Shown piece by piece: positions 36,282 through 45,457 of a DNA stretch of 64,000 nucleotides. The notes under the pieces are model-generated. The model was not told the origin of the DNA and searched no databases. It saw only the letters and a program-made list of their open reading frames with translations. Origin of the DNA: Arthrobacter pascens (GTDB lineage: Bacteria > Actinomycetota > Actinomycetes > Actinomycetales > Micrococcaceae); contig NZ_JAUSWY010000001.1 in assembly GCF_030815585.1 (NCBI RefSeq), forward strand, positions 3,038,001 through 3,102,000, written 5' to 3'. Position 1 is the stretch's first letter; each line of letters opens with the position of its first letter. A program made the position numbers and the translations under genes.

Positions 36282-37940
36282 ATGACCAGAAGCGAAACGC
36301 AGCAGCCCGAACCCGGCACAGTCATGACTGATCCCGTTCGGTACCCGGTGAGCGCATCATCCCCTGTCCGGACCAAGCGGGCCTTTGTCCTGCTGCTCAT
36401 GACCCTCCTCGTTCCGGGGAGTGCCCAGATTGTGGCCGGTGACCGCAAGCTTGGGCGCACCGCCCTGCGGGTGACTCTCTGCGTCTGGGCGCTGCTCGTC
36501 CTGGCAGTGCTGCTGCTGGTCCTTAACCGGTCGCTGCTCATCAACATCATCACCAATTCGTTCGCTTCGCTGCTGATTATTGTGCTGCTCGCGGCCCTCG
36601 CCGTCGGCTGGGCAGTCCTGTTCATCAACACCCTGCGGCTCATCCGTCCGGTACTGCTGGCACCGCCGGTTCGTCCCGCCGTCGGCGTTGCCCTGGTCCT
36701 GGCGCTGGTCCTGAGCAGCGGGTCCCTCGGCTATGCGGCCTATCTGCTGAACGTGAGCCGGAACGCCATCGGCAGCATTTTCAACGCCACCGGCCCGGCC
36801 ATCGATCCCGTCGACGGCCGCTACAACTTCCTCATGATGGGCGGGGACGCCGGCGACGACCGCACCGGCCGACGCCCGGACAGCCTGTCGGTGCTCAGCG
36901 TGGACGCCAAGAGCGGACAGACGGCCATCATCTCCATCCCCCGCAACCTCCAGAACGCCCAGTTCAGCGAGGACTCCCCCATGCGCCAGATCTACCCTGA
37001 TGGCTACGACTGCGGCGACGAATGCCTCATCAATGCCATCAACACCGAGGTCACCAACGAACACGCTGACCTGTATCCAGGCGTCGCAGACCCCGGCGCC
37101 CAGGCCACCCTGGAGGCGGTCTCCGGCTCACTGGGCATCACCGTGCAGGCCTACGTACTGGTGGACATGGACGGTTTCGCCAAGCTCATCGATGCCATGG
37201 GCGGTATCAGGATCAAAGCCGGCGGCTGGGTGCCCATCAGCGGTGACACCGTGGATGAGGCCAGCGGAATCCATGGGATGCCCCTGGGCTGGATCCCCGC
37301 GGGCGAGCAGAAGCTCGATGGCTACCAGGCCCTCTGGTACGGGCGGTCCCGCGAATTCGTTGACGACTACGCACGCATCCAACGCCAGCAGTGCGTCCAG
37401 CAGGCCATGCTCAAGCAGCTTGACCCCGCCACGCTCCTGTCCAAGTTTGAAGACATCGCCAACGCCGGAACCAAGATTGTTGAATCCAACATCTCACCCT
37501 CCCAGCTGGGAAGTTTCGTCGATCTCGCCATGAAGGCCAAGGGCCAGGACGTCAAGCGGCTCACCATCGGGCCGCCGGACTTTGATGCCTCCTTCTCTAC
37601 CCTTCCGGACTTTGGCATGATCCATGAGCGTGTGGACCAGCTGCTCGCCTCGGCGTCAGCGGCACAGTCGGCAGGCGCCCCGGCGGACACCTTCGTGGAA
37701 CCGGCCGTTTCCGGCGGCCGCCTTCAGGCGTCCGGGCCGCAGCAGCCGGCATCCCTCCTGGCAACTGGCAGAACCCAGGCACAGCCGTCGCCGTCGCCGT
37801 CGTCGGACTTCACCCCGGTGACCACCACACCGGATGGCGAACCGATTACGGAGGCCATGCTTAACCAGTTCAAGAGCGAAGGCAACGAACAGGCCATCCG
37901 GGATCTCGTGGCCACCAATGGCCAGTGCGCCCCCCTGTAG
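36282..37940 (+). CDS. LytR-CpsA-Psr (LCP) family cell-wall glycopolymer ligase
   Basis: 552 residues. Several N-terminal hydrophobic segments (about 28-160, more than the single anchor of classic LCP proteins) precede the extracellular LCP catalytic domain. Seen: NFLMMGGDAGDDRTGRRPDS, SIPRNLQNA, LVDMDGFAKLIDAMGGI and the Arg/Asp motif YGRSREFVDDYARIQRQQC. LCP enzymes transfer undecaprenyl-linked glycopolymers such as teichoic acid or arabinogalactan onto peptidoglycan. The C-terminal 110 residues are Pro/Ala/Ser-rich and end with a Cys near QCAPL. It follows purE by 11 bases, with a hairpin downstream. Confidence 0.93.
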   Translation: MTRSETQQPEPGTVMTDPVRYPVSASSPVRTKRAFVLLLMTLLVPGSAQIVAGDRKLGRTALRVTLCVWALLVLAVLLLVLNRSLLINIITNSFASLLIIVLLAALAVGWAVLFINTLRLIRPVLLAPPVRPAVGVALVLALVLSSGSLGYAAYLLNVSRNAIGSIFNATGPAIDPVDGRYNFLMMGGDAGDDRTGRRPDSLSVLSVDAKSGQTAIISIPRNLQNAQFSEDSPMRQIYPDGYDCGDECLINAINTEVTNEHADLYPGVADPGAQATLEAVSGSLGITVQAYVLVDMDGFAKLIDAMGGIRIKAGGWVPISGDTVDEASGIHGMPLGWIPAGEQKLDGYQALWYGRSREFVDDYARIQRQQCVQQAMLKQLDPATLLSKFEDIANAGTKIVESNISPSQLGSFVDLAMKAKGQDVKRLTIGPPDFDASFSTLPDFGMIHERVDQLLASASAAQSAGAPADTFVEPAVSGGRLQASGPQQPASLLATGRTQAQPSPSPSSDFTPVTTTPDGEPITEAMLNQFKSEGNEQAIRDLVATNGQCAPL

Positions 37941-37948
37941 ACACTTGG

Positions 37949-37973
37949 GGGCCCGCTGCAGCCCAGCGGGCCC
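37949..37973 (+). terminator. Intrinsic-terminator-like hairpin after the LCP gene
   Basis: GGGCCCGCTG - five-base loop - CAGCGGGCCC (perfect ten-base arms), eight bases past the LCP stop and 39 bases before manA. There is no T-run after it, which is usual for actinobacterial terminators. It probably ends the purK-purE-LCP transcript. Confidence 0.6.
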
Positions 37974-38012
37974 TGGACCTAGACCTGCAGACCAAAGAAA
38001 TGGACACCTGCT

Positions 38013-39263
38013 GTGTACGAAATTGAGAACGTCCTCCGCTCTTACGCTTGGGGTTCGACGACGGCGATCGCCGGGCTCCTGGGGCGGCCCGAGTCCGGCA
38101 TGCCGGAAGCCGAACTCTGGATCGGTGCCCACCCGGACTCCCCGTCTGTCGTCCGCCGCGCTGACGGGTCCAAGGTCCCGCTGGATACGCTGATTGCCGA
38201 AGACCCGGAACATTTCCTGGGCGGGACGTCCGTGGCAGCGTTTGGCCCCCGGCTCCCGTTCCTGACCAAAATCCTGGCGGCGGCACAGCCCTTGTCGCTG
38301 CAGGTCCATCCCAGCCTCGAGCAGGCGAGAGCCGGTTTCGCACGGGAGAATGCCGACGGCCTGGCGCCGGACGCGCCCAACCGGAACTACCACGACGACA
38401 ACCACAAGCCGGAAATGATCTTCGCCCTGACGCCGTTCCAAGCGTTGTGCGGATTCCGGCCCGCGGCAGAGACCCGGGAAATCCTGCTGCACCTCGCGGC
38501 TTACTTTGACCTGGTGGAATCGGACATCCCGCAGCTCCTCAACGAGCTGCTGGACGACCTTGCGGATCCCGACGAAAGCGCCGGACTCCGGAAGGCCTTC
38601 GAAAGGCTCATCGCGGGCGGTGAAGCAGTGTCAGAAGCCACAGGATTAACCGTTGCGGCAATCCTGTCCGGCGCTTCCCTGGCGCCCTATGAGTCCGAGC
38701 TGTCCACTGTGATCAGCCTCAACGAGAAGTATCCCGGCGATCCGGGGGTCCTCATCTCGCTGCTGCTCAACAGGATCTCGCTGGCACCGGGCGAGGCCGT
38801 CTACCTCCCGGCGGGCAACGTTCATGCCTACCTGCACGGCCTGGGAGTGGAGGTTATGGCGTCATCGGACAATGTGCTTCGCGGCGGCCTAACGCCGAAG
38901 TTCATCGATGTCCCTGAACTCCTGCGGACCATAGAGTTCCAACCGGTCGGGGTTCCCAGGCTGACCGCGGAAATTTCCGGGCTTGGCCAGGAGCTCTACC
39001 AGCCGCCGTTCAGGGAGTTCCAGCTGCAGCGGGTCGAGCTGGAGCCGGAGGCAGCTCCGGTTCCGCTGGCACAGTCGGGTGCAGCCGTCGTGATTGTCGT
39101 TGACGGCTCTGTCTTCCTGGATTCGCCCAAGGGTGACCTGCAGCTCACCAGGGGCGGCAGCGCGTTCCTGCCGGCGTCCGAGGCGCCGGTCAACGTCCAC
39201 CCAGTCGCCGGTGCCTCGGATGTGGCCATCGCCTTCGCCGTCACAACCTCCATGAAGGGCTGA
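38013..39263 (+). CDS. manA: Mannose-6-phosphate isomerase, class I
   Basis: 416 residues. Interconverts fructose-6-phosphate and mannose-6-phosphate; zinc-dependent cupin. Seen: NVLRSYAWGSTTAIAGLLG at the N-terminus, PLSLQVHPSLEQARAGF with zinc ligands QxH, the glutamate in DDNHKPEMIFALTPFQALCG, and the signature YLPAGNVHAYLHGLGVEVMA followed by SSDNVLRGGLTPKF. GTG start at 38013. It supplies mannose donors for protein O-mannosylation (Pmt in this window) and envelope glycans. The femX gene begins three bases after its stop. Confidence 0.96.
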   Translation: MYEIENVLRSYAWGSTTAIAGLLGRPESGMPEAELWIGAHPDSPSVVRRADGSKVPLDTLIAEDPEHFLGGTSVAAFGPRLPFLTKILAAAQPLSLQVHPSLEQARAGFARENADGLAPDAPNRNYHDDNHKPEMIFALTPFQALCGFRPAAETREILLHLAAYFDLVESDIPQLLNELLDDLADPDESAGLRKAFERLIAGGEAVSEATGLTVAAILSGASLAPYESELSTVISLNEKYPGDPGVLISLLLNRISLAPGEAVYLPAGNVHAYLHGLGVEVMASSDNVLRGGLTPKFIDVPELLRTIEFQPVGVPRLTAEISGLGQELYQPPFREFQLQRVELEPEAAPVPLAQSGAAVVIVVDGSVFLDSPKGDLQLTRGGSAFLPASEAPVNVHPVAGASDVAIAFAVTTSMKG

Positions 39264-39266
39264 ACG

Positions 39267-40226
39267 GTGGAGTATTTCCTGCAGACTCAAGCCTGGGCAG
39301 ACTTCCAGGCCTCCCTCGGCCGCCGGGTCCACCGGCAGTCCGGCCCGGGGTGGAGTTTCCTGGCCGTGGAGGAAAGGAACCCGGCAGGGAAGGTGCTGTA
39401 CGCACCCTACGGTCCAGCGGCGTCTTCCCCCGGAGCGTTCGACGCCGCCCTGGCCGCCCTGGAGGACGTGGCACGGTCCTGCGGTGCCGTGTTTGTCCGG
39501 ATCGAACCGGTGTCCGCCGGCCTGGAGATGCCGGCAGCAACCGAGGAGCTCCGGCGCCGCGGTCTCCAACCGGCCCCGGTCAACCAGCAGCCCGAGCTCA
39601 GCTGGATAGTTGACCTCGACGGTGACTTCAAAGAGGTCCTGGCGGCGATGAAGCCCGTCAACCGGAACCTGTACCGGAACATCCACAAAAAGGGCGTCAC
39701 CTTCCGTACTTCGCAGGATCCAGACGACATCCGGATCCTGCTGAACTTCCTGCACATGACCGCCAGGCGCAACGGGTTCAAGCCCCAAAGCGATGAATAC
39801 CTGACCCAGGTGGCCGGATCGCTGATGCCTGCTGGCGCTGCCACGCTCTTTATCGCCGAGCTGCACGGCGGACCCATCGCTGCCGCCCTCGCCTATGACT
39901 CTGCCGACACGCGCACGTACGCCCACGCAGCCCTGGATGACTCCCACCGGAAGCTGAGCGCAGGCATCCCGCTGCTGGTTACCCTGATGGCGGACGCGAA
40001 GGAACGCGGACTCAAGCACGTGGACCTCTGGGGTGTGGCCCCGGCGGACCAGCCAGACCACAAATGGGCAGGCTTCACCGCGTTCAAGAAATCCTTCGGG
40101 GGGCGGGAGGTCTCCTACCCTGGAACCTGGGACCTGCCCGTGAAGAAACTCCGCTACTCGGCGTACCAACTGGCCCGTAAACTGAGGGACAAGCTCCCCT
40201 CCCTCCCGGCGCGAACTGGCAGCTAA
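39267..40226 (+). CDS. FemX/FemAB-family peptidoglycan bridge aminoacyltransferase
   Basis: 319 residues in two GNAT-like folds: YFLQTQAWADFQASLGR at the start, VLYAPYGPAA, IDLDGDFKEV-like region SWIVDLDGDFKEVLAAM, KPVNRNLYRNIHKKGVTFR, and the second fold with HVDLWGVAPAD and GFTAFKKSFGG. It adds an amino acid from aminoacyl-tRNA to lipid II to make the interpeptide bridge. GTG start three bases after manA. Its last five residues (ARTGS) and stop codon are read from the left arm of a repeated palindrome (40211-40269). Confidence 0.92.
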   Translation: MEYFLQTQAWADFQASLGRRVHRQSGPGWSFLAVEERNPAGKVLYAPYGPAASSPGAFDAALAALEDVARSCGAVFVRIEPVSAGLEMPAATEELRRRGLQPAPVNQQPELSWIVDLDGDFKEVLAAMKPVNRNLYRNIHKKGVTFRTSQDPDDIRILLNFLHMTARRNGFKPQSDEYLTQVAGSLMPAGAATLFIAELHGGPIAAALAYDSADTRTYAHAALDDSHRKLSAGIPLLVTLMADAKERGLKHVDLWGVAPADQPDHKWAGFTAFKKSFGGREVSYPGTWDLPVKKLRYSAYQLARKLRDKLPSLPARTGS

Positions 40227-40269
40227 TGCCCTCAAATTGGCTTCTTGGGGTCATCAGCTGCCAGTTCGC
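40211..40269. repeat. Palindromic repeat, copy 1 (also supplies stop codons of two convergent genes)
   Basis: GCGAACTGGCAGCTAATG at 40211-40228 pairs with its reverse complement at 40252-40269 (14 perfect bases, then mismatches). Read rightward, ACTGGCAGCTAA gives TGS-stop to femX. Read leftward, ACTGGCAGCTGA gives TGS-stop to the endonuclease gene. A second copy is at 41268-41328 on the other side of that gene. Confidence 0.85.
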
Positions 40270-41203
40270 TGCGAATCTGCAGGCGCGGACACGCCGCTGA
40301 AAAATGCCCTGAGCCTTTCGACGACGAACGGGCGGTCCCCTTCCAAGTCACCTTTTTGCACGCGGAGCTCCCGCCAACCCAGACTTTCAGTCAAGGCCTG
40401 CCGTTTGATGTCGCGACGGTACTGGTCCGGATCGCCCTGATGCCCGCCGTCGTACTCAAGAGCAACCCGATATTCCGGGTAAGCAGCATCAGGCCACACC
40501 ACAGGATGGCCGAGCCCGTTGCGTAGGACAACGTTCAAGAGAGGCTCGGGAAGCCCGGCCTGCACGAGCGCCAGCCTCATCATTGTTTCTGGAGCCGAGT
40601 CCGCTCCCACGCGGATCAGGTCCAGGGCCAGCCTCGCCTTTTTCACACCGCGCATCCCGGGGTGCTGGCCTACTATCCTCCACAGATCGGCGATCGAAGC
40701 CAACTGTTCCCGCGGCACCGGAAACTCATCCCCGTGTTCGACGACGATCGAGTCACCGGCCGCAACGAGTTCTTCGACGCTCAACATCGCGGCAAGGTCG
40801 AGCCAAGTGCGCGCAGGCGAAGTGATGCAACGCCGTCGAACATCATGACCTCCCCCGGTTTGAACGACAGCTGGTGCCCCACCACGTTCCGGCGGCGCGG
40901 CTTACAACTGTCAGCGGGGCGGGAAATATGGATTCGCCAGTCCTGATCCAGCCAGCCAGGCAGGCAGATGCCACAGATTCTGGCGCCGGTGGAGTGCGTC
41001 AGGATGCAGCCCGGGTCCAGCTGGCTATACGCGCGGACGTTGTCTGCCACGGTTCCCTTGCTGTTCAGCGGCAGCCTGATCCCGCGGGACGGCGTAAAGA
41101 TGCCATCCCGACTGAGCTGTTTCCGGGTAAGGCCCAGCACGTCGGCCTCAGCAACGAGAAATGATCCATGCGGTATCTGGGGAGGCATTTCCGTCCGGGG
41201 CAT
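40254..41203 (-). pseudogene. AbiEi-HTH / DUF559 (Vsr-like endonuclease) gene, broken by a frameshift
   Basis: Two overlapping frames together make one protein of about 316 residues. Frame 1 (41203 downwards) holds the AbiEi-type helix-turn-helix (FLVAEADVLGLTRKQLSRDG; ILTHSTGARICGICLPGW) and stops at 40781. Frame 2 continues TSPARTWLDLAAMLSVEELV and ends with a DUF559/Vsr-like PD-(D/E)XK nuclease: YRVALEYDGGHQGDPDQYRR, QALTESLGWRELRVQKGDL. The frames join near 40827-40829, where losing one base fits (GGC GTT .GC ATC ACT TCG). Such fused proteins are abundant in Micrococcaceae. The gene lies between two palindromic repeats, and its stop is in the left one. Convergent with femX, codirectional with glpX. 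Confidence 0.8.
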
Positions 41204-41267
41204 GGTTCATTCTGGACCGGAACCGGATGCTCTGACAGGTTATCCACAGGACCGATTGCGCCCTAAA

Positions 41268-41328
41268 CGCGAACTGGCAGCTAATGACACCAGATCTGGG
41301 ATTTCGGGTCATTAGCTGCCAGTTCGCG
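41268..41328. repeat. Palindromic repeat, copy 2
   Basis: CGCGAACTGGCAGCTAATGAC (41268-41288, cut here to 20 or fewer per arm when quoted: GCGAACTGGCAGCTAATGAC) has a perfect 21-base reverse complement at 41308-41328. The 19-base loop contains CCAGATCTGG, itself a palindrome. The left half matches copy 1 at 40211-40228 exactly. The copy lies 14 bases past the glpX stop on its strand, so it can also work as the glpX terminator. Confidence 0.9.
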
Positions 41329-41342
41329 CTAAAAAGAGGGGA

Positions 41343-42380
41343 CTAGCTCTTGCGAGCGTAGCCTTCCCACTTGCTCGCCTGGTGCTCGCCGTCCACAAAG
41401 CGGATGGTGCCGGACTTCGACCGCATCACGATGGACTGGGTGAGAACCTTGTCCTTGGAGTACCGCACGCCCTTCAGGAGGTCGCCGTCGGTGATGCCGG
41501 TGGCTGCGAAATAGCAGTTGTCGCTGGAGACTAGGTCATTAGTGGACAGCACGCGGTCAAGGTCGTGGCCGGCGTCGATGGCCTTCTGCTTCTCATCATC
41601 GCTTGTGGGCCACAGGCGCCCCTGGATCACGCCGCCGAGGGACTTGATGGCGCAGGCCGCCACGATGCCCTCGGGGGTGCCGCCGATACCCATCAGGGCA
41701 TCAACGCCGGTTCCGGAGCGGGCGGCCGCGATGGCGCCGGCGACGTCGCCGTCCATGATGAATTTCGTGCGGGCTCCCGCTTCGCGGATCTCTTCCACCA
41801 ACGGACGGTGACGGTCACGGTCAAGGATCATGACGTTGAGCTGGTTGACCTTGACGCCCTTGGCCTTCGCGATAAGGTGCAGGTTCTGCTTCACGGGGAG
41901 GCGGAGGTCAACCATGTCAGCAGCTTCGGGGCCGGTGACGAGCTTCTCCATATAGAACACGGCGGAGGGATCGAACATGGAGCCGCGCTCCGCCACTGCC
42001 AGGACTGCGAGGGCGTTGTTGATGCCAAGGGCCGTCAGGCGGGTTCCGTCGATCGGGTCCACGGCGACGTCGCACTCGGGGCCGGTGCCGTCGCCAACGT
42101 GTTCGCCGTTGAACAGCATGGGGGCTTCGTCTTTTTCGCCTTCGCCGATAACTACAACGCCGTTGAAGTGGACTGTGTGAAGGAAGGAGCGCATGGCGTC
42201 AACGGCAGCACCGTCAGCCTTGTTCTTGTCGCCGAAGCCAACCCAGTGGCCGCCCGCGATGGCCGCGGCCTCGGTAACGCGGACGAGTTCCAATGCAAGG
42301 TTGCGGTCCGGCTCATCGATGCCCACAGCCAGGGACGGGGAGAGCGTGGAGTACTTCTGGGTCATGGACGCTGGTGACAC
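41343..42380 (-). CDS. glpX: Fructose-1,6-bisphosphatase, class II
   Basis: 345 residues. Dephosphorylates fructose-1,6-bisphosphate in gluconeogenesis. Seen: GIDEPDRNLALELVRVTEAA, GDKNKADGAAVDAMR, VVIGEGEKDEAPM, the metal motif DVAVDPIDGTRLTALG and GGTPEGIVAACAIK, all GlpX signatures. The GTG at 42378-42380 has AGAGG five bases upstream; the internal ATG near 42363 is less well placed. Divergent from the DUF4245 gene, an arrangement conserved in actinobacteria together with carbonic anhydrase and fumC. The palindromic repeat at 41268-41328 follows its stop. Confidence 0.96.
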   Translation of the reverse strand: MSPASMTQKYSTLSPSLAVGIDEPDRNLALELVRVTEAAAIAGGHWVGFGDKNKADGAAVDAMRSFLHTVHFNGVVVIGEGEKDEAPMLFNGEHVGDGTGPECDVAVDPIDGTRLTALGINNALAVLAVAERGSMFDPSAVFYMEKLVTGPEAADMVDLRLPVKQNLHLIAKAKGVKVNQLNVMILDRDRHRPLVEEIREAGARTKFIMDGDVAGAIAAARSGTGVDALMGIGGTPEGIVAACAIKSLGGVIQGRLWPTSDDEKQKAIDAGHDLDRVLSTNDLVSSDNCYFAATGITDGDLLKGVRYSKDKVLTQSIVMRSKSGTIRFVDGEHQASKWEGYARKS

Positions 42381-42583
42381 GTGAACCTCTTCTTCGAGTG
42401 GCGATCATTGAGCCCGCTCCGCCGGATTCAGCAGACGCGGTGATTCCTCTGGTACTGATCATAGTCGGCGCGGCCATCCGGTGGCGGGCGTGACGCCATC
42501 ACGCAATATGACAGCCCGGAACGTGGCCCCGCTCCGAATGTGAGTTGAGCCCCTGCATGGGCGACTATAGAGGGGTGAGTGAA

Positions 42584-43264
42584 ATGCAGGAAAAGCCCAG
42601 CCCCCGGACAGATCCCTCCGATTCCGGACGCGATGCTGAGGCCACGCCGGCGGAGGGTGAACTGCCCGTCCGGCCCGTTATCCCGGCGGCAGCTGCGAAG
42701 CGCGCCAACGCATCGGTGATGGGCATGATCATTGCGCTGGTGGTGTGTATCGCCGCTTTCCTGCCCATCGTCCTGATGAACCCCTCCCCCAAGAGCGACG
42801 GTTTCCGCCCGGACATCGACGTGAGCGCCGTTGCCCGGAACGCCGCTGATGTGGCGGGATTCACACCCGTCGCACCGGAAACCGGAAACACATTCACCTC
42901 CAACTACGCCAGATGGGAGTCCGGCAGCGGAAGCGGCGTCCCCACGTGGGAGGTGGGATACCTGACGCCCAAACAGTCCTTCATCGGGCTAGTCCAGACC
43001 CGCCAGGCCAATCCCACCTGGCTCCTCCAGCAGACCCGGAGCGCCCCTGTCACCGGATCCCGGACTGTTGGCGGCCAGGAATGGGAGCTCCGCGACGCCG
43101 GCAAGGGTGAGAAGAGCATGGTGCTGGACTACCGCGGCACCACCGTTGTCCTGACCGGGACCGCGCAGCTGGACGAGTTCGCCGTGCTTGCGGACGCCGT
43201 CGTGAAGTCCCTGGAAAGTAACCCCGCCGTCACGGTTTCACCCTCGGCGGCCCCCGCATCGTAA
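42584..43264 (+). CDS. DUF4245 family single-pass membrane protein
   Basis: 226 residues. Cytoplasmic Pro/Glu-rich head, one membrane helix (ASVMGMIIALVVCIAAFLPI, about 48-67), then the DUF4245 extracellular domain including NPSPKSDGFRPDIDV, WEVGYLTPKQSFIGLVQTRQ and TGTAQLDEFAVLADAVVKSL. The ATG at 42584 has GAGGGG with eight-base spacing; GTG at 42575 is an alternative. An actinobacterial protein of unknown role located as usual between glpX and the carbonic anhydrase/fumC genes. Confidence 0.87.
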   Translation: MQEKPSPRTDPSDSGRDAEATPAEGELPVRPVIPAAAAKRANASVMGMIIALVVCIAAFLPIVLMNPSPKSDGFRPDIDVSAVARNAADVAGFTPVAPETGNTFTSNYARWESGSGSGVPTWEVGYLTPKQSFIGLVQTRQANPTWLLQQTRSAPVTGSRTVGGQEWELRDAGKGEKSMVLDYRGTTVVLTGTAQLDEFAVLADAVVKSLESNPAVTVSPSAAPAS

Positions 43265-43273
43265 GGTAGGGCC

Positions 43274-43888
43274 GTGGCAACCTATCTGACTCCGGCCCTG
43301 GCCTGGCGGCGACTCCGCGAAGGCAACGAACGCTTCGTTAGCGGCGGTTCCTCCCACCCCAACCAGGACGCCTCCCGGCGGTCGTCGCTGGTGGAGAACC
43401 AGCATCCGTTCGCCGTGATCTTCGGCTGCTCCGATTCCCGGCTGGCAGCAGAGATCATCTTTGACCTTGGCCTGGGTGACGCCTTCGTGGTGCGCACCGC
43501 CGGCCAGGTGATTGACGACGCCGTGCTCGGCTCGCTGGAGTACAGCGTCGGCGTGCTCGGCGTGCCGCTGATCGCCGTCCTGGGGCATGACAGCTGCGGC
43601 GCCGTCAGCGCCACCAAGAACGCCGTGGACACCGGGGAGATGCCGGTGGGCTTCATCCGCGACCTGGTGGAACGCATCACGCCTTCCGTCCTGACCTCCA
43701 TGCGCAATGACCAGCACGAGGTCAATGACATGGTGGTGGAGCACGTGAAGCAGACGTCCCAGCGCATGGTGGACAGTTCGCGTGTGATTTCCGCCGCAAT
43801 TGAAAAGGGCCGTGTCGCGGTGATCGGCCTGTCCTACAGCCTCGCTGAGGGCCGCGCGAACGTTGTTTCCGGGATCGGCGAGCTCTGA
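43274..43888 (+). CDS. Beta-class carbonic anhydrase
   Basis: 204 residues. Converts CO2 to bicarbonate with zinc. Seen: zinc ligand and catalytic dyad in FGCSDSRLAAEIIFD, VRTAGQVIDD, and the second and third zinc ligands in VLGHDSCGAVSA. The GTG at 43274 is nine bases after the DUF4245 stop, with AAGGTAGGG upstream, so the two are probably co-transcribed. Its product supplies bicarbonate, for example to PurK and carboxylases. Confidence 0.95.
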   Translation: MATYLTPALAWRRLREGNERFVSGGSSHPNQDASRRSSLVENQHPFAVIFGCSDSRLAAEIIFDLGLGDAFVVRTAGQVIDDAVLGSLEYSVGVLGVPLIAVLGHDSCGAVSATKNAVDTGEMPVGFIRDLVERITPSVLTSMRNDQHEVNDMVVEHVKQTSQRMVDSSRVISAAIEKGRVAVIGLSYSLAEGRANVVSGIGEL

Positions 43889-43964
43889 GCGCCCGCTGAA
43901 ACGCAGCCCGTCGCATGCGGTTCACGGTTTTCGGTGCGGCCGCTGTGCGTCCTAAGCTAGCCCC

Positions 43965-45386
43965 ATGACTTCCACTGAAGAATTCCGCATTGAACACGAC
44001 ACGATGGGCGAAGTCCGCGTCCCCGTGAACGCCCTGTACCGTGCACAGACGCAGCGTGCAGTTGAAAACTTCCCCATCTCCGGCAAGACCTTGGAACGCG
44101 CCCACATCGAAGCCCTCGCCCGGGTTAAGAAGGCAGCCGCCCAGGCCAACGCAGAACTTGGAGTGCTCGACGGCGAGCTGGCCAAGGCGATTGCAGAGGC
44201 CGCCGATGAGGTAGCTGCAGGCAAGTACGACGGCGATTTCCCCATCGACGTCTTCCAGACCGGCTCCGGCACGTCGTCGAACATGAACACGAACGAGGTC
44301 ATCGCCGAATTGGCCACGCGCGCCCTCAAGGCCGCCGGCAGCGACAAAGTTGTCCACCCGAACGACCACGTCAACGCCTCGCAGTCCTCCAACGACGTCT
44401 TCCCGACGTCGGTCCATGTCGCCGCCACCTCGGCCCTGATCAACGACCTCGTCCCGGCCCTCGGCTACCTTGCCGAGTCGCTGGAGCGCAAGGCCGTGGA
44501 GTTCAAGGATGTGGTCAAGTCCGGCCGCACGCACCTGATGGACGCCACCCCGGTGACCCTGGGCCAGGAGTTCGGCGGCTACGCAGCGCAGGTCCGCTAC
44601 GGCATTGAGCGCATTAATGCCTCGCTCCCGCGCGTGGCCGAGGTCCCCCTGGGCGGGACCGCTGTTGGGACCGGCATCAACACGCCGGCCGGATTCCCCG
44701 AGCGCGTCATCGAACTGCTGGCCACTGACACCGGGCTCCCCCTGACCGAGGCCCGCGACCACTTCGAGGCGCAGGCCAACCGCGACGGCCTCATCGAAGC
44801 CTCCAGCCAGCTGCGCAACATCGCGATCTCCTTCATGAAGATCAACAACGACCTCCGCTGGATGGGCTCCGGCCCCAACACGGGCCTGGGCGAAATCGCC
44901 ATTCCGGACCTGCAGCCGGGATCCTCGATCATGCCGGGCAAGGTCAACCCGGTTATCTGTGAAGCGTCCATCATGGTCTGCGCCCAGGTCATTGGCAACG
45001 ACACGGCGATCGCCTGGTCCGGCACCAACGGCGCCTTTGAACTGAACGTCGGCATCCCGGTCATGGCCGCCAACCTGCTGGAGTCCGTGCGCCTGCTGGC
45101 CAACACCAGCCGCGTCATGGCGGACAAGATGATCGACGGGATCACCGCCAACGTGGAGCGCGCCCGCTTCCTGGCCGAGGCGTCGCCGTCCATCGTCACC
45201 CCGCTGAACAAGTACATCGGCTACGAAAACGCAGCCAAGATCGCCAAGAAGGCCGTGGCCGAGGGCCTCACCATCCGCGAAACTGTGGTAGCCATGGGCT
45301 TCCTGGAGCGCGGCGAAGTCACCGAGGAACAGCTGGACACCGCCCTGGATGTTATGTCCATGACGCGTCCGCCGCACAAGGCATAG
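43965..45386 (+). CDS. fumC: Class II fumarate hydratase
   Basis: 473 residues. Hydrates fumarate to L-malate in the TCA cycle. Seen: [79 protein letters not shown] and the superfamily signature [12 protein letters not shown]. Full length for the class. The region after the stop contains a GC-rich hairpin. Confidence 0.97.
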   Translation: MTSTEEFRIEHDTMGEVRVPVNALYRAQTQRAVENFPISGKTLERAHIEALARVKKAAAQANAELGVLDGELAKAIAEAADEVAAGKYDGDFPIDVFQTGSGTSSNMNTNEVIAELATRALKAAGSDKVVHPNDHVNASQSSNDVFPTSVHVAATSALINDLVPALGYLAESLERKAVEFKDVVKSGRTHLMDATPVTLGQEFGGYAAQVRYGIERINASLPRVAEVPLGGTAVGTGINTPAGFPERVIELLATDTGLPLTEARDHFEAQANRDGLIEASSQLRNIAISFMKINNDLRWMGSGPNTGLGEIAIPDLQPGSSIMPGKVNPVICEASIMVCAQVIGNDTAIAWSGTNGAFELNVGIPVMAANLLESVRLLANTSRVMADKMIDGITANVERARFLAEASPSIVTPLNKYIGYENAAKIAKKAVAEGLTIRETVVAMGFLERGEVTEEQLDTALDVMSMTRPPHKA

Positions 45387-45457
45387 GTCCCCACCGCCTC
45401 CTTTGCTTCGCTCCGCTCAGCCAGGGAACCGTCGGCGACGGAGGCCCGCATACGACG

